Part shown: one piece after another, positions 46,001 to 57,949 of the stretch | Layout of the letters: every line of letters starts with the position of its first letter | Numbering within the stretch: position 1 is the first letter of the stretch | NCBI GenBank assembly: GCA_021234155.1 | Contig: JAJEKV010000159.1 | Span: 699,018-763,017 of the forward strand | Direction of reading: 5' to 3' | DNA length: 64,000 bases | From: Isoetes taiwanensis | Lineage: Eukaryota > Streptophyta > Lycopodiopsida > Isoetales > Isoetaceae | Program-made: the position numbers and the translations under genes | Notes under the pieces: generated by a model | Told to the model about the DNA's origin: nothing | Database searches by the model: none | What the model saw: the letters and a program-made list of their open reading frames with translations, nothing else

Positions 46001-46460
46001 CTTTTGGTGAAGGCCATCAATAAGTTTTTGTTGAAAATTTCCTTCTGGTATTTCAGGGTGATTTCTAAAATATCATTCATTATTTTCGAACATTGCTCAT
46101 ATTGAGTTCTTTCATCTATCGACTTTGCTTTCGTGCAGAATTTTCCTCTTGTTCTTTATCAGCTTTGTTGAGCTCTTTTTGGTGTTTTCACATCTGCCAT
46201 CTCTTTCTGATGTTTTAATTGTACGGCAGCACCATCTCCTTCTAATGTTTTGTCTGTTTTAAATGTACATTACTCAATATCACCATGTTGAGTTCCGACA
46301 TGTTGAGCACTGAAGAATGAATGACTAGGCAAACATACTTGTATTTGGGAACGGGTAACATGAAGAACAAAAAAACTGAAAACTGAATGGGAGTTGAAAA
46401 TGGCAGACTGGGTACCAGAAATGACATGTCTATGAGAGCCGTTAGCCCGCATTTTCTCTC
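43058..46460. other. AT-rich intergenic DNA, no supported gene
   Basis: Several short frames were inspected on both strands (43290-43969, 45040-45342, 44554-44763) and none shows a domain, splice structure or homology I recognise. Confidence 0.4.
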
Positions 46461-46463
46461 AAA

Positions 46464-46494
46464 GTCGAGAGTGGGGTTTGACCCCACTCTCGAC
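46464..46494. other. Perfect 14-bp stem-loop
   Basis: The arms GTCGAGAGTGGGGT and ACCCCACTCTCGAC flank a 3-base loop (TTG). It lies at the left edge of a C/T-rich tract that ends in GATGGGCGTAA (46581-46591) and a TTTCA tail. It may be the 5' part of a short retroposon. Confidence 0.7.
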
Positions 46495-46614
46495 CTTCTC
46501 TCATCTTCTCTCTCCCATTTTTCTCTCCCAATTTTGTCTCATGGATCATGCCCACTCCCCCTCCCTTCCTCCCCATAGGAGATGGGCGTAATATATTTCA
46601 TTTCATTTTATCTT
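46495..46614 (+). mobile_element. Possible short retroposon end (GATGGGCGTAA plus TTTCA tail)
   Basis: A pyrimidine-rich stretch is followed by GATGGGCGTAA at 46581-46591 and then ATATTTCATTTCATTTTATC. The same GATGGGCGTAA precedes a (TTATC)n tail at 55685-55740, suggesting a shared 3' end of a SINE- or LINE-like family. The body could not be defined. Confidence 0.35.
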
Positions 46615-49600
46615 TTACGTCGCCCACTAAATCCCTGCTTTGCCCCTGCCAGCATTAGGAATTGTGCCTCGCATGAGGTCTCACGAAATTATCCGGGGCT
46701 TCCCATGGCGAGAAGGGAATGAGTCTCAACTCGGTTACGCGGACATGGATCTCATCTTCCCTCTCATTTGAAACACATGGGAGCATGCGAGGACCACGGG
46801 GATACGGAAGCTTGCGGATACCAGCACTACTCAATCTTCAATGATTGCCGCGAGAGCCGAAAGGGGGCGGGGGTTGCACATTACCCTAGAGCTTGCGGCT
46901 AGCGGTCAATCCTCTTGTTCCGGCCAGACAAGCCGGCCGTTACTGTGGAGTGCGTGTACAAAGCGCGATGTGACCCTCTTTGTGGCAGCTGCTGCGCTTT
47001 CCACGTAAACCTTTCTATCACACTCCGCACCGGATGTGGATGGTACGGACCCCTATGTCGATCTATATGATGACATACGGCATAAGCGGTTGAAGGTGTC
47101 CATACTCCTTGGAGACTTCAATCACATGCGGGTAGAACAACCCATGAGATTTGATCCGCCAGTGACTGATATATTGCGATCTGCGGAAGGAGCAGCCCGC
47201 GGACATCGGATGACAATCGAGATCCTGCAGCGCTATGGTGAAGCCAGTTGCTTTGCTTTCTGCGATTATCTTTGACTGGTATCTGCAATGGGTACGGTGG
47301 CGCTACCATAAAAGAGCACTTGTAAGCGGGGAAAACCGAGTGGCGGATCTAGTGTAGTGATGGACTATATGTTGGTGCACGGCGGGGATATGCATGTCGT
47401 AAAGCACTTCGAGGTGGGGACAACTAATAATCGGGGATGAAGAGATCGTACAGACCACTTACCGCTACTTGAAGTTGGCTTGGCGGGGTTGTCGCGAGGA
47501 ACTCCTTACATGCCTCAGTGCGATTGGATTATGAACATGTAGGGCCTATGCCCGGATGCTTATAGATGACACGGCGAAATTTTTCGCGATATGTATCCTA
47601 CACTAGAGCAGCAGACGGGGCCGGTTGTTACGATGTGCTTAGGATACTTGAGAGGTGCTGGGATAAACCTTGTGACGGACCTCAAGACCTCAAGAACACA
47701 ACCTTGCAGTAATCAATGGTTTGATCGCGAGGTGCAAAGGAACACAAGCAGCTCATGATCCGGAACCTGCTACATACATCACGGTCGAGACTGATCTTAG
47801 CATCTTCCTTAAAAGTGAAAGCCGGTACATTCACGCGGCACATCAAAGGGAAATGTTTACCTCTGGGCGATAAGCCCGAGGGACCGGCGAAGGGTTCTTA
47901 GAAACTGATCATTACGGGGAGATATCACTCCGGCGGTGGAGGCAATACTTGCAATAGCTACTCACGACCCTCGAAGGTGCACATGCGAGCATTACCCTTG
48001 CAAGAAGGCCCAGTCTTTGGAAATCCGCGGATTCGGACGTGGAACAAGGCTTTAGCGTCTTGCCGGCCCGATTGGATGGTATCACGGTGAGAATTGCTTA
48101 AGTGGAAGCGGTAAGATCCATAATACGATCTTGGTATGCCAATTTCAACAAAGCATTCTGGGAATTTCCGTGCGATGGACGGCTGGCGAGTTGTTCCCCA
48201 TCTATAAAGCGGGTGACCCTGCTTTGCCCGGTGATTACGAACAATCATGGTGAGTTCGATTGTTTGCAAAAGCGCTAGCTGGGATTCTCGGCGGCGGTTA
48301 ATGAGGTAGGCGGCGAATGCGAGGCCCTCACCGAGCGAGGGATTCGCATACCGATCACTCAACCATTGACCACATCTTCCGCGTTGCGAACTCCTGATTG
48401 AAGGCGGAACCGCCCGTCGGAGATCTATATTATTTGTTTGTGGATTTTGCAAAGCTGACGTGCCTCAGGGAAAAACTATAGGCAAGGCGAACAGGGGGTT
48501 CATGGAGTTGCGAGAATCGATTAATACGAGCTATATAAGAAGATGCTTCGAATTAGGTTCTGTTGAACAATGCTCATTGATAGTAGTATCGGGGTTGATC
48601 GAGGGGGATGCCCTCTCCCCAACATTATTTGGAGCTTTACATTGATCAATTGGGTAAACTGGCGATAGTAAGAGTGGGCTCACCTTCTATCCACATCATC
48701 GGACCCATTTAATATATCTTGATGATGTGGATATCTAATACACAGTAGGACGTACAGCGACATCTCGATGCCACGGACACGATACGCCCAGCGTGATATC
48801 GCGGCGTCGGCGGCCAAGACTAAAGGTGGTTTTCATATCATCTTCCGTCATCGCGAGGGTCCCTCCTTGAGTTACAAGGCGAGGAATGTGGAAGTTGCAT
48901 CCACATACAAGTATTTGGGGAGTGGAGTTTCCTTCTCATGCATTGGAATTACATCCATCTGACTCACAGTGGCCGATTTTGGAAGGCACTATATCTGATA
49001 CAAAACAATAATAGTCATAAAAGCGGTGTTATATGAAGTTAGGTCCATCGGTCACACTGTTCAAGGTCTTAGTAGAGCATCCTTTTATCACGGGGTGGAA
49101 GTATACTAGGATCCCGGTAGTATCACTTACTGCGGAATGACTTGGGCTTGAGGTCGAAGCCTTCTTAATCAGGCACTAGGAATTTGAAGTCCACGGTCCC
49201 ATATCAAATTCTCTGCGGGGAGGCGAGTTCGCTCTTGGAGTATGATCGCCACATTGTCTATTTTTGAAGGTGGTCAATATAGACTGATCTTTCGTCTCCC
49301 TAAACTAACATATATCATGGCAATGGGGTAGCGGCGTCTCAAAGACTTCTTTGGAGAAAAGAAATCAATGGTTGGCTAGATGGGATAATGAGAACCGCGA
49401 GGTGCATACATAATACCAAGCGGCCGGTCGCCATAGCTTAGGGCAATATCTTGGCTTGCTTCTCGGCAAGCTTTGGGATGCAATGCCCTTGAACGCCTTT
49501 TCTTATCGGCCACCCGCCAATCCCATTTAAGGCAAGAGGCCCGCAATCTTACTGCGTTACTTGCCCATGAAAAGCCCTTGGAGACTCATTGCCTCCATTA

Positions 49601-50060
49601 AAGCACGGGGCACATCATCTTGAATTGAGATGGGCGGATGGTTAATTGAATACGCCGGAGCCAGACTCTGTCAATCTTTATAAATAAGTCATTGAGGATG
49701 AATCATACCCTTCAAAAGTTACTTGACATATGATCAAATTGAGATAGCTATCTTGAGTTAATTCGGCGCAGCCCGGCCATTACATATGACATTGAGCCAC
49801 GGCATCGATGCAGATGCTGGGATCCTCTTCCGAGGAGGTTATGGACATCACGAGATCAAATTTGTGTCCCTCGGGCACCTGCAGCGTATATATATACATT
49901 GGTAGCGCATGCGGTTTGGCATCATTCTTATTGCGCCGCGACCCTCGAAAACCGCCCGAGTGAGGGGTTTTAACCGGACAGTAATAAGTTTACTGCGCTC
50001 CTTGTGGGTCCACGTAGGCCGATTGGCCTCGATGAATGATAAAAATCATTCTCATTCTCC
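46615..50060 (+). mobile_element. LINE family A, copy 4 (heavily disrupted)
   Basis: The leader is shared with copy 3 (GGAATTGTGCCTCG against GGAACTGTGCCTCGG). Then comes an endonuclease piece at 47036-47150 (DPYVDLYDDI, ILLGDFN). The linker and RT (47940-48960) lie in many frames: LDGM-like sequence near 48070, KAGDPA near 48220, LIEGDALSPTLFG (motif B, 48596-48640), YLDDVDI (motif C, 48720, with the Ala of YADD replaced by Leu) and TYKYLGSGVSFS (48903). The C-terminal region aligns with 38.6-39.4 kb. The 3' end is GGGTCCACGTAGGCCGATTG with a (CATTCT)n-like tail at 50040-50056. The copy is full of CG words where the reading frame predicts CAG or CTG. Confidence 0.75.
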
Positions 50061-50230
50061 ACCGCTCCCCTCCCTCCCTCCTCTCTCCCCAAGCGTCGCC
50101 CGATAATATCCGGCTCAAAATCAAGGTGAGATATGATTAAGAACATTGTTTGCGCACATTGGTATGCTCCACTATCTATCAAGCTCAAAAATCAAGATGG
50201 AGATATGATAAAGAACATTATGTTTAAGAG
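50061..50230. repeat. About 70-bp tandem duplication
   Basis: GCTCAAAATCAAGGTGAGATATGAT (in parts, from 50111) recurs at 50180 as GCTCAAAAATCAAGATGGAGA. AAAGAACATT follows in both copies. It sits immediately 3' of LINE copy 4. Confidence 0.75.
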
Positions 50231-51940
50231 ATTATGTGAGGAAAAGTTTCATTGATATTGTGGCCACAAGCGACATCTGAGATTTTGTACTTTGACATGC
50301 TTGGTAATTGATACAGTCCTTATTAGCTTTGGCTCGCACCTATCAAAACAAAAATTCAACAACCCATCTAGGCCCTAACAACTATGCCAAACAAAAATTT
50401 AAAGGAAATAATAAAGGGATCTCACGGGTGCAGGTAAGAAATCCCCAAACCACAAAGCGAGTGGTAGGAAACGCTCTGAAGTAACATGGAGGCCAGCACT
50501 TTGAGCGGAGGTTTGCACTGCGGCGGAATCGATTGACCAACTTTGTGAGTCCCTGAGACCGCCCTAGGCGACAAGAGCTACCCTAATTTTTAGAGTTAGG
50601 TGAGGCTAGGGCTTGAGGCCGGTCGTGGAAGTGACGATGGAGTCACCATGAGAAGAACAGGAAGCCCGATCAAATAGATGATAAATTACCAAAAAGCGAG
50701 GGCTTGAGAGAGGCCATTGGCAATAAGGATTACCGCGGAATAATCCGAAAGCAAGATCTACACTTGTTTTGGATCAGATCATCGGGAGGCACTATGATCC
50801 TTAAGAACCGGGCGTCAGGCCAGGAAATCCATCGAGGAAAAACCGAGAACGATTGCCACAGATAGCGTGGAAGCATCTAGAACAAAGCGGAATTCATTTC
50901 GGAGAAGCGTAGGTAAGGGAATCACGAGAACCACAAGAAACTTATAAGAGAAAGGGCCAAAGAGAGTAGGTGATATAGCGGGGCTTGTGCCAAAGCTTGG
51001 GTCTAAAATGAGAGCTGGTGCCAAAAATGGCGTCCCTTTCCCTAGAATGATGGTTCTCTTCTATATAAGAAGAGAACCACAGCAATAGCAAACATGGTTG
51101 TTGTGGGCTTCTCCAATAATAGGGCTTCTACTTAGACCTTTTGCAACATGGTTTTTTCAACAAGCTTCTCGCTAGCGGTTCTTCAAGTGATACCATAAGC
51201 ACACTCTAGATCCAGGAGACCCGGAGAGTCGTGATTCACAAAGATGATATGCGGATAAATTCTAAGAAATGGAAACAACTAAATATCAAAATCCTAATGA
51301 GAAATGGAATTCGAGGAGTTGAAGAATTGATCTACAAGCTTCAGCGCATACATCCATGGCGTGAAGTAAGTGGCGGAGGGATCCAAAATTAGGGAATTCT
51401 GGAAGGAAATGTTTCTTGGGAGAAATTAGGCTTTTTATTTTTGCCCACTAAGGAAAAGTGGCCAGTTTTTTATTTTTGCCCTTAATGGACGTTGTGAAGG
51501 CAGGAGAGACTATTATCTCTTATTGTCTCTCATTGTTCCACCTTGTTCGGTTTATTGGCTAGTCCATTGGGTTAGCAACTAAGAGATCTTGTGGTCCGTC
51601 ATATGTCCTCATGGATGTTGCCAATGTGACATGACGTAAAAATACTATCTATCAAAAACATTATCTCTCACCATAAAGCATGAGAGAGAAAAAAATTTGG
51701 ATAGGGTGGTTTTTTGAGTTGGAGTCTAGTTTATGTTTGAGCTCCTCTTGGAGTGGATGCTTTTTATCTGATCCATGAGAATAATAATGGATCCAGGTAA
51801 AATTAAGCTAGTGTTAGGACGGTTGCTTGTCATACCCGTTTTGAAAATATGGATGATATAAGACTGACTTCCCTATTTTCAAAGCGCCGAATAAATTGCA
51901 TGCAATCCTCGGCGGTCGGATATGAAGTGATGGCTTTATC
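50231..51940. other. Intergenic DNA, nothing recognised
   Basis: No gene or element could be supported. It includes moderately GC-rich stretches at 50.5-51.0 kb without a coding signal. Confidence 0.4.
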
Positions 51941-54590
51941 ACGTGTACATGTTTATGCTTTTGCTGGAGTTTAGGAATAAACACGATAAATTAACTTTGG
52001 TTTGTAAAACTAATATCTTATTGTGTGGATGCATTAGTTGTGCCTCCAGTCTCTTATTGTGGAGATGCACATTTCAAGTCTGCTAAGGGAGTCAACTCGG
52101 ATGAGAAAGTTGTGAATTATTGACAATGTTTTGGACCTTGGAATCGAGAGGAAGTTTGTTAATCTTTTTGGATTTTGGATGCCTTGGAAACTTTTTGTTG
52201 CGGGGATGCAACTTCATCGTCTGTGAATTTTTGGAAACTTTTGTTCGCGGATCACAACCGCTGGAATGCCTTGAAGTTTTTTGTTGCTTGTGCCATTGTA
52301 CCAAATTGTTGCATAGTTTGTTCTATTTAGGCCTTATTTATTTTGTCAAGTTGTTTTATAGGGTTCATTTTCCTCTTATACATCTTGCTTTGAGCGGAAT
52401 CACAGTTTGCTAGAGGCGATCTTTCTTTAGGTCCTTCACGGTAACATCTAGGGTTGTTTTGTACAGCTATGAACGTCCATTCAGGTATAGTTGTGTTTAC
52501 CATGCTTGCTTTAATACACTTTTAATATTTAGCCGAAGATATTTGGAAATCCCTCAACTTTTACGTCTTGAATTGAGTGATTCGGGTTTGCCCATCAATC
52601 CCTTGTTTCTTGGAGATCATGTATTGGTCGAATTGGGATATGCCCCACTTTATTAGATTCATTTTGATGACAATTTTCTTATTTGATGGTTTATCTTTGT
52701 TCATTTATTAGTTGTTGTGCATGAGCTTGGAGTCTAGGGTCCCATTGGGTCTTACACCATCAATTCCTTGGATGTCTAGATGCTTGCATGGTTTATGTTA
52801 AAGATATGTTGCTTAGGCTTGCTTGTTTGTGGTTGGTAGCTAAGAGATGGGTCTTTTTATAGCATATTGCTTTTTGGTTGCTCTTCTTGTTTTCATGCAC
52901 CATTAGGGTTGGCATCTTCGGCCTAGTGTCTTGCTCTATCAATCCCCTTGTGCTGGATCTTCATAGGTTGAGATTAAGTGACCCCTAATTTAGAGTATTT
53001 TAAACATGTCATCTTGTTTTTGTTGAAAGGAGTTCGCTTTGAGTTTGTCCTTAAGTTAGATAAGATTGGATTCTAAAGGTCCGGGTCTTATGTTCCTAGA
53101 TTAAAAGTGTAGCCCTAGATGATTGTGTTATTTGGTTTGGTTTTATAGGCTTTGTTGGTTTAAGGCATTTTAAGCCTAGGGTCTATTAATCATGCTTCTA
53201 AGGGGTTAAAATTTTTGGTGTAGGGAGCATTTGGTTTTACTTGTGTTTCACTTTAGAGGCAAGCTTGGTTTGGTCTTGAAGGTTGTTGGTTCACAGTTTT
53301 TGGATCATTCCCACCCAATTTTACATGTTGCATGGTTTCTTATTGGTTTGCTTAGCAGCTGTACCATTTGGATATGATTGTTCATTACGGCTTGTCCTTC
53401 AACGAGGTTGCTTAAGGCCCGAACATTAACATGCTTTCGATTTGTTTGTTGAAAGAGCGAGATATGGCTTTTATTAAGTCTTGGATTAGGCAAGAGTATG
53501 GTTTTACATAGTGTTTGCACTTATATTGTCAATTCAGCCTCCACACTTCATTTCCTCGTAAGCTTTTATATTTTTGAATTCGTTATTTAGCATGCAAGTA
53601 TAGTTTGCATGAGTGTTTGGGTGCTTATATTGTCAAATCAACCACATCGAGGGCTTCATTTCTCATAAAAGCTTTTATATTTTGAACAACACGGAAATTT
53701 GTTTGACATCTTAGTCTCAGACATAGGCTAGTACATAGGGTGCCTCGACCATTTGTACAGGTTCAAGCTGTTTTGCTATCGTAATGCCCTAAATTGAGCT
53801 CATATTTATTTGTATATTTCTTTTCCTTGAAATTGTATTCCGTGGATGCATCCTCTAGGTGCTTGAGGATTTCCTTGTTCCTTGATTATTCTCTATTCTC
53901 CAGTAGTGCGTTCTATGTACTATAACCATGTACTCGGTTCTAAGATAGGCTGGATTTATGCTGGCCCAGTCTTTTAGTTTTGTTTTTTTGGTCTTATCAC
54001 GCAATAGTTTTTCTATTAATATGGTGTTTATATTCTACTTAAGTTGGCTTGGTATCAGAAATTTTCCTCAAAATTGTAGTCCTTGCATGCACTTTAGTCT
54101 CATCTTTGTCATGTTTTATGTCATTATCTAGATAGTTTGTTTTAGATTACATATTATATTTTTAGCTCTATAGTTCATGTGTACATGCATCTTCTACTAT
54201 GCCTTGGCATTTATCTAGGTAATTACATGGTTCATTTTTTAAAGTGCATATTCTATTTTATATTTTATCGGCTAAAATTATTCATTTGTAAAGTACATAT
54301 GTACACGCACTTATCAAATCCTGTTTGGCACTCTTGTTATTCGCTAAATGATTCGTTTTGATATTGCTCGACCCATGCACTGATTCCCTCGTCTTGGACT
54401 TGTCAAATACTTGCAATATGCCACCTCATACAAGCGTTGCCAAATCATGGGCATGTTTGGTAAATGGAAAGGGTTCGTATCTCCTTGATGACAGAATGGA
54501 AATTGGATGTGTGGGAGACACTATTTTCACAGTTAGGTATCTATTTCAATTTGCTCTTTGGTTTTTGCATTTTCTACAGGTGAGTTCGCT
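51941..54590. other. T-rich, strand-asymmetric non-coding region
   Basis: For over 2.5 kb the plus strand holds far more T than A (for instance 29 T to 10 A in 52681-52740 and 25 to 11 in 53221-53280) and more G than C, with many TTTTGG and CTAGGGT words. No protein was recognised on either strand. A retroelement inserted in minus orientation, a long intron or a transcribed non-coding locus are all possible. Confidence 0.5.
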
Positions 54591-54596
54591 TTGCAC

Positions 54597-54638
54597 ATTA
54601 GAAACATTTCAAGCCCATTAGAAACATTTCAAGCCCAT
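54597..54638. repeat. 21-bp perfect tandem duplication
   Basis: CATTAGAAACATTTCAAGCC plus C occurs twice head to tail, followed by a partial third start (CATT). Confidence 0.9.
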
Positions 54639-54875
54639 TCTGAACAGCAGAAGTAGCAGAAGCATGCAGGGATAAGCCAAGGAATAAAGAAAGATGAAAA
54701 TTGGGGATAAGTAATCCAAAGTGAAATCCCAAAATGCAAGAATCCTCCCCAGAAATTAATATTTTCGATTTTTGGATAATGGAATATTTTAGGCTCTGAC
54801 TCATATAATCTTAGGAAATCTGATAAAAAGAATTTACCAAACATTTTCCACCATCACAGAAAATCCCAATTAACG

Positions 54876-54897
54876 AGATTGATTGATTGATTGATGT
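54876..54897. repeat. (GATT)n microsatellite
   Basis: Five GATT units followed by a retroelement-like CAGAGCACACACCTCC sequence. Confidence 0.8.
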
Positions 54898-55036
54898 GTC
54901 AGAGCACACACCTCCCTCCATTCCCTAAAGGTGTGCCCATGGGGGAACCCGGCCTAAAAAGTGGCTAATGGACCCTTATCATCAAACCTTTTGGCCATTA
55001 ATTGTTTTTGCTATTTTTTCAAATTTTACTAGGTTT

Positions 55037-55060
55037 TTGTTTTTTTTTTTTTTTTTTTGA
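55037..55060. repeat. Poly-T tract
   Basis: About twenty consecutive T; possibly the poly-A tail of a minus-strand retroposon whose body was not recognised. Confidence 0.75.
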
Positions 55061-55561
55061 AGGATAGAATTTTCCATTTATAGGTAAACTATTACCACGA
55101 CCTTATAGCGAGATAAGAACGTCTCACGAACAAAGTTTGAGAGAGGGATAGCTACAAAGCCCTTTTAGAATGAATGTAGATGAATGAATTTAGAATGCAA
55201 TTTTCAAACTACGATGTCTGTCATGCATGTGAGAGAATTTGAGGTGGTAGAAGGGAGAGCTTAAGTTTGATCGTCCTAAGCCATCTTTTGGTTGGGTTTC
55301 AAGAGACACTCTGGCAGCTTACATGTTCTTGATGATAATCCGGAGGACTAGTTTCGGTCTGGGAGGGACCTCTCCCCTCTTCAATTGTGTATGCTTAGTG
55401 GGGAGGAGCTCTGCAAAGGTGAGAGTGACCAGCATACTTGCAAAGAAATGGGGCGGTGTCACAGGGAAACAACAATTATTCTAGATCAATGGTCTTTAAT
55501 CCTTGGGTGGCTATGTCAGATAATTTTTAGGCCGTAAATTTACCACTAGCATTAGCATTAT

Positions 55562-55755
55562 CTTATCTTATCCTTGTTGTACTTTTTAATATTTGGATTT
55601 TATTGTGTGTTTGGTGATGGGGCCTAGTCGGGTTTTAGATGAAACATTGCCCGTATCGTCCAAAAGCCAGCAAGATTGGGTTCAGATGGGCGTAAAATTC
55701 ATTATGCTTATCTTATCTTATCTTATCTTTATCTTATCTTCTTCTTCTTAAGGTG
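55562..55755 (+). repeat. (TTATC)n-flanked short sequence with GATGGGCGTAA end
   Basis: TCTTATCTTATCC at 55562 and a longer (TTATC)n run at 55706-55745 flank about 135 bp that ends in GATGGGCGTAA (55685-55695). This resembles a short retroposon with a pentamer tail and a target-like duplication. The run could instead be the (GATAA)n tail of the minus-strand LINE to its right. Confidence 0.45.
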
Positions 55756-57949
55756 GTAGAGCGATGAGAAATTACTTAAGCAGGGAAACATCACCTTCGA
55801 CCACATGAACTTTCCAAAGCTTCTCATGAGCGTATACGATGTTGTGTGGGTAGTATATACCTCTTTTGCCTAGAGTGGAAAATTCACGCCTTTTCCATGA
55901 CCCATAATGCCCTTGATCGACAATATGAAAAGCTGCGTTTTGAGGCCAGCCATTCTCTTGGATATCTACCTAGAAGTCGTTGGTCCCGGTGTATTGTTAG
56001 TTATATCCATTGCACTACGACCACACAACTGCGGTCGAGTGCACTCTACTAAAACAATGTCCATAGACTCTTCATCCATCTTGCACAATGGACATAGGGG
56101 CTCCACGTCGGCTTTGAATTTGGATACCCTTAGGAACCTATGAATTGCGCAAAAGATTCACTCGGGGAGGGGAGAAGTTTTATCCATACACCCCTCAAAT
56201 TTCCTTCAAAGCGTAATTCGGTGACTTGCACATTCCATTGAAATTTGAGTAGTGATAAAGTACGCGTAACAAATGTCAACATATGTTGATTTCACAAATG
56301 ACCCTTTCGCAAGATTGATCCAGGAATACGAGGTTTCTTACTAAAATTGCTATTTGCCTTAAGTTTGGAAGACTAACGCAATACATTCCCACATTGTTTT
56401 GTCGTTGAAATGCGGAGCCGAATTTACGCTTTGAATTACCATTGATACGATTAGCCCGGCCACCTTCATACTGCATTGCGCCACGGAATGAAAATTACCC
56501 ACGATCCATCTTCTCACCACTCGATGTATTTCAAAGGGCGGAGGACCATTCTTGTGCAGTTGGTAGGAATCCACCATCATGGTGGAGTAGTACTTCGCTG
56601 CCGCGATTCATTATTCAATGTGAAGAGCTTTTTCACCCGTCCCGCGTGGAAATGGAGACCTCTTAAGAGCGGTGAGCACCGGGCTTGGTTTCAATCCATA
56701 AAATAGAGACCATGGAAGAGATACTTGTCTTTGGATACTTTAGCATGTATGCGGGAGAAGCATTATGGCACACTTTATGGAGTTGGAGCTGAGGTGACTT
56801 CGTTTTCTCCTCGGTGGGACGAGGTTGGATTATCATGCCTATTCCCCTTCTTCCTTATCTCTTTTACATTTCCCATTTATCACCTTTTCACTAGTGCTCC
56901 CTTCCCGTTCTTCCTTACTTCCTTCCTTTTACTTTCTCACGAGGGTAGGGGCTATGAGGGAGAGATGGGAACATAGATATGCGTCTTTGCCACGGCACAT
57001 GCTTCGCTACTACTATCACCCGACCCGGTGGTATGGATTTCCGACTTTCCGCGAATTGAGATGCTTACGTAATCCTAATATCATCTCATCCCATACTTTT
57101 GTTGAGGGTACTTTAATTTACTTGGGATTCCAAAGAAGGTTAGAATACTACCGCTGACTTTTATGATTTTCCGCGAGATAAACACGGGATGTGGTCCTTC
57201 CCGACCCATTCGCGTAGAGCATTTCTTCCGATTGATGGGGCATCCACGAGGCCAGGAGAAAGTGTCTGGCTGGCGGTAGCGTTCTTTAGATTATACGTTC
57301 TGCTACTAGAAACAAAAAGAGTCATCACGCGTATTGATTTTATGCTCTGGCGAGATCCATCCCCATTTGAAGACTAATACACTAGACCATCCCTTGGAGC
57401 TGTAGAAATAGGCGTAGAAAAAGCTTACAACGCTATGTTAAATGAAAATGGGGCTAGTGGGCATCCTGTCTAATGCCTCTTTCGATGACGAATATAGGAG
57501 GACTCCCCGTTGGGGAAAGAACAGAGGCCCGATGCGGAGTGGAGTAATCTCTTAACAAATCCAGTAAAAATTTCCTGGCCAATTTTAACAGCATTTTATA
57601 TAAAAGCTCCACCTGATACTATCGTATGCCTTAGTAAAATCCAACGATGTAAGCTACTTTTTCCCTGTGTTTTAGCCCAATACGTACCCTCAAAAGCAGC
57701 TGCTATGACTGTGCAGAATGTTCCTTCTTGAGAGAAAACCGGCTGGACGGTGGAATGGATTTCTGCAAGTAGGGGCTTTATTTTCTCTGCCATTATTATC
57801 TTATAGAATGCCGACAGCAATGTGATGGGTCTCCAGTCATTGATAGTACGTGGGTCTTTTCCCTTTGGAAACGATACCTCAAATTTCCGTTTTGAATCAG
57901 GCAACTCTATGAATTGAATTGAATATGAATAACAGAAATAACCGAGCAA
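55756..57949 (-). mobile_element. LINE family B (L1-like), 5'-truncated, minus strand
   Basis: Reading the minus strand from 57949: SFPKGKDPRTINDWRPITLL, SAFYKII, then HSTVQP and later a TGCPLAPFSFNIAL motif-B segment (about 57460) and a D-D-S motif-C relic (about 57320). These are RT motifs of plant L1-like elements (the PKGKDP...DWRPITLL signature). Near 56105-55950 the frame LCPLCKMDEESMDIVLVECT gives the C-terminal zf-RVT Cys/His knuckle. Stops and frameshifts separate the blocks. The sequence differs from family A (different fingers region and zinc knuckle), so it is a second LINE lineage. The 5' end abuts the region leading to the PPR pseudogene. Confidence 0.75.

Noticed and set aside
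54046-54060. TTGGTATCAGAAATTT as a second LTR primer-binding site
   Set aside because: It matches only the first 11 bases, and no LTR end precedes it.
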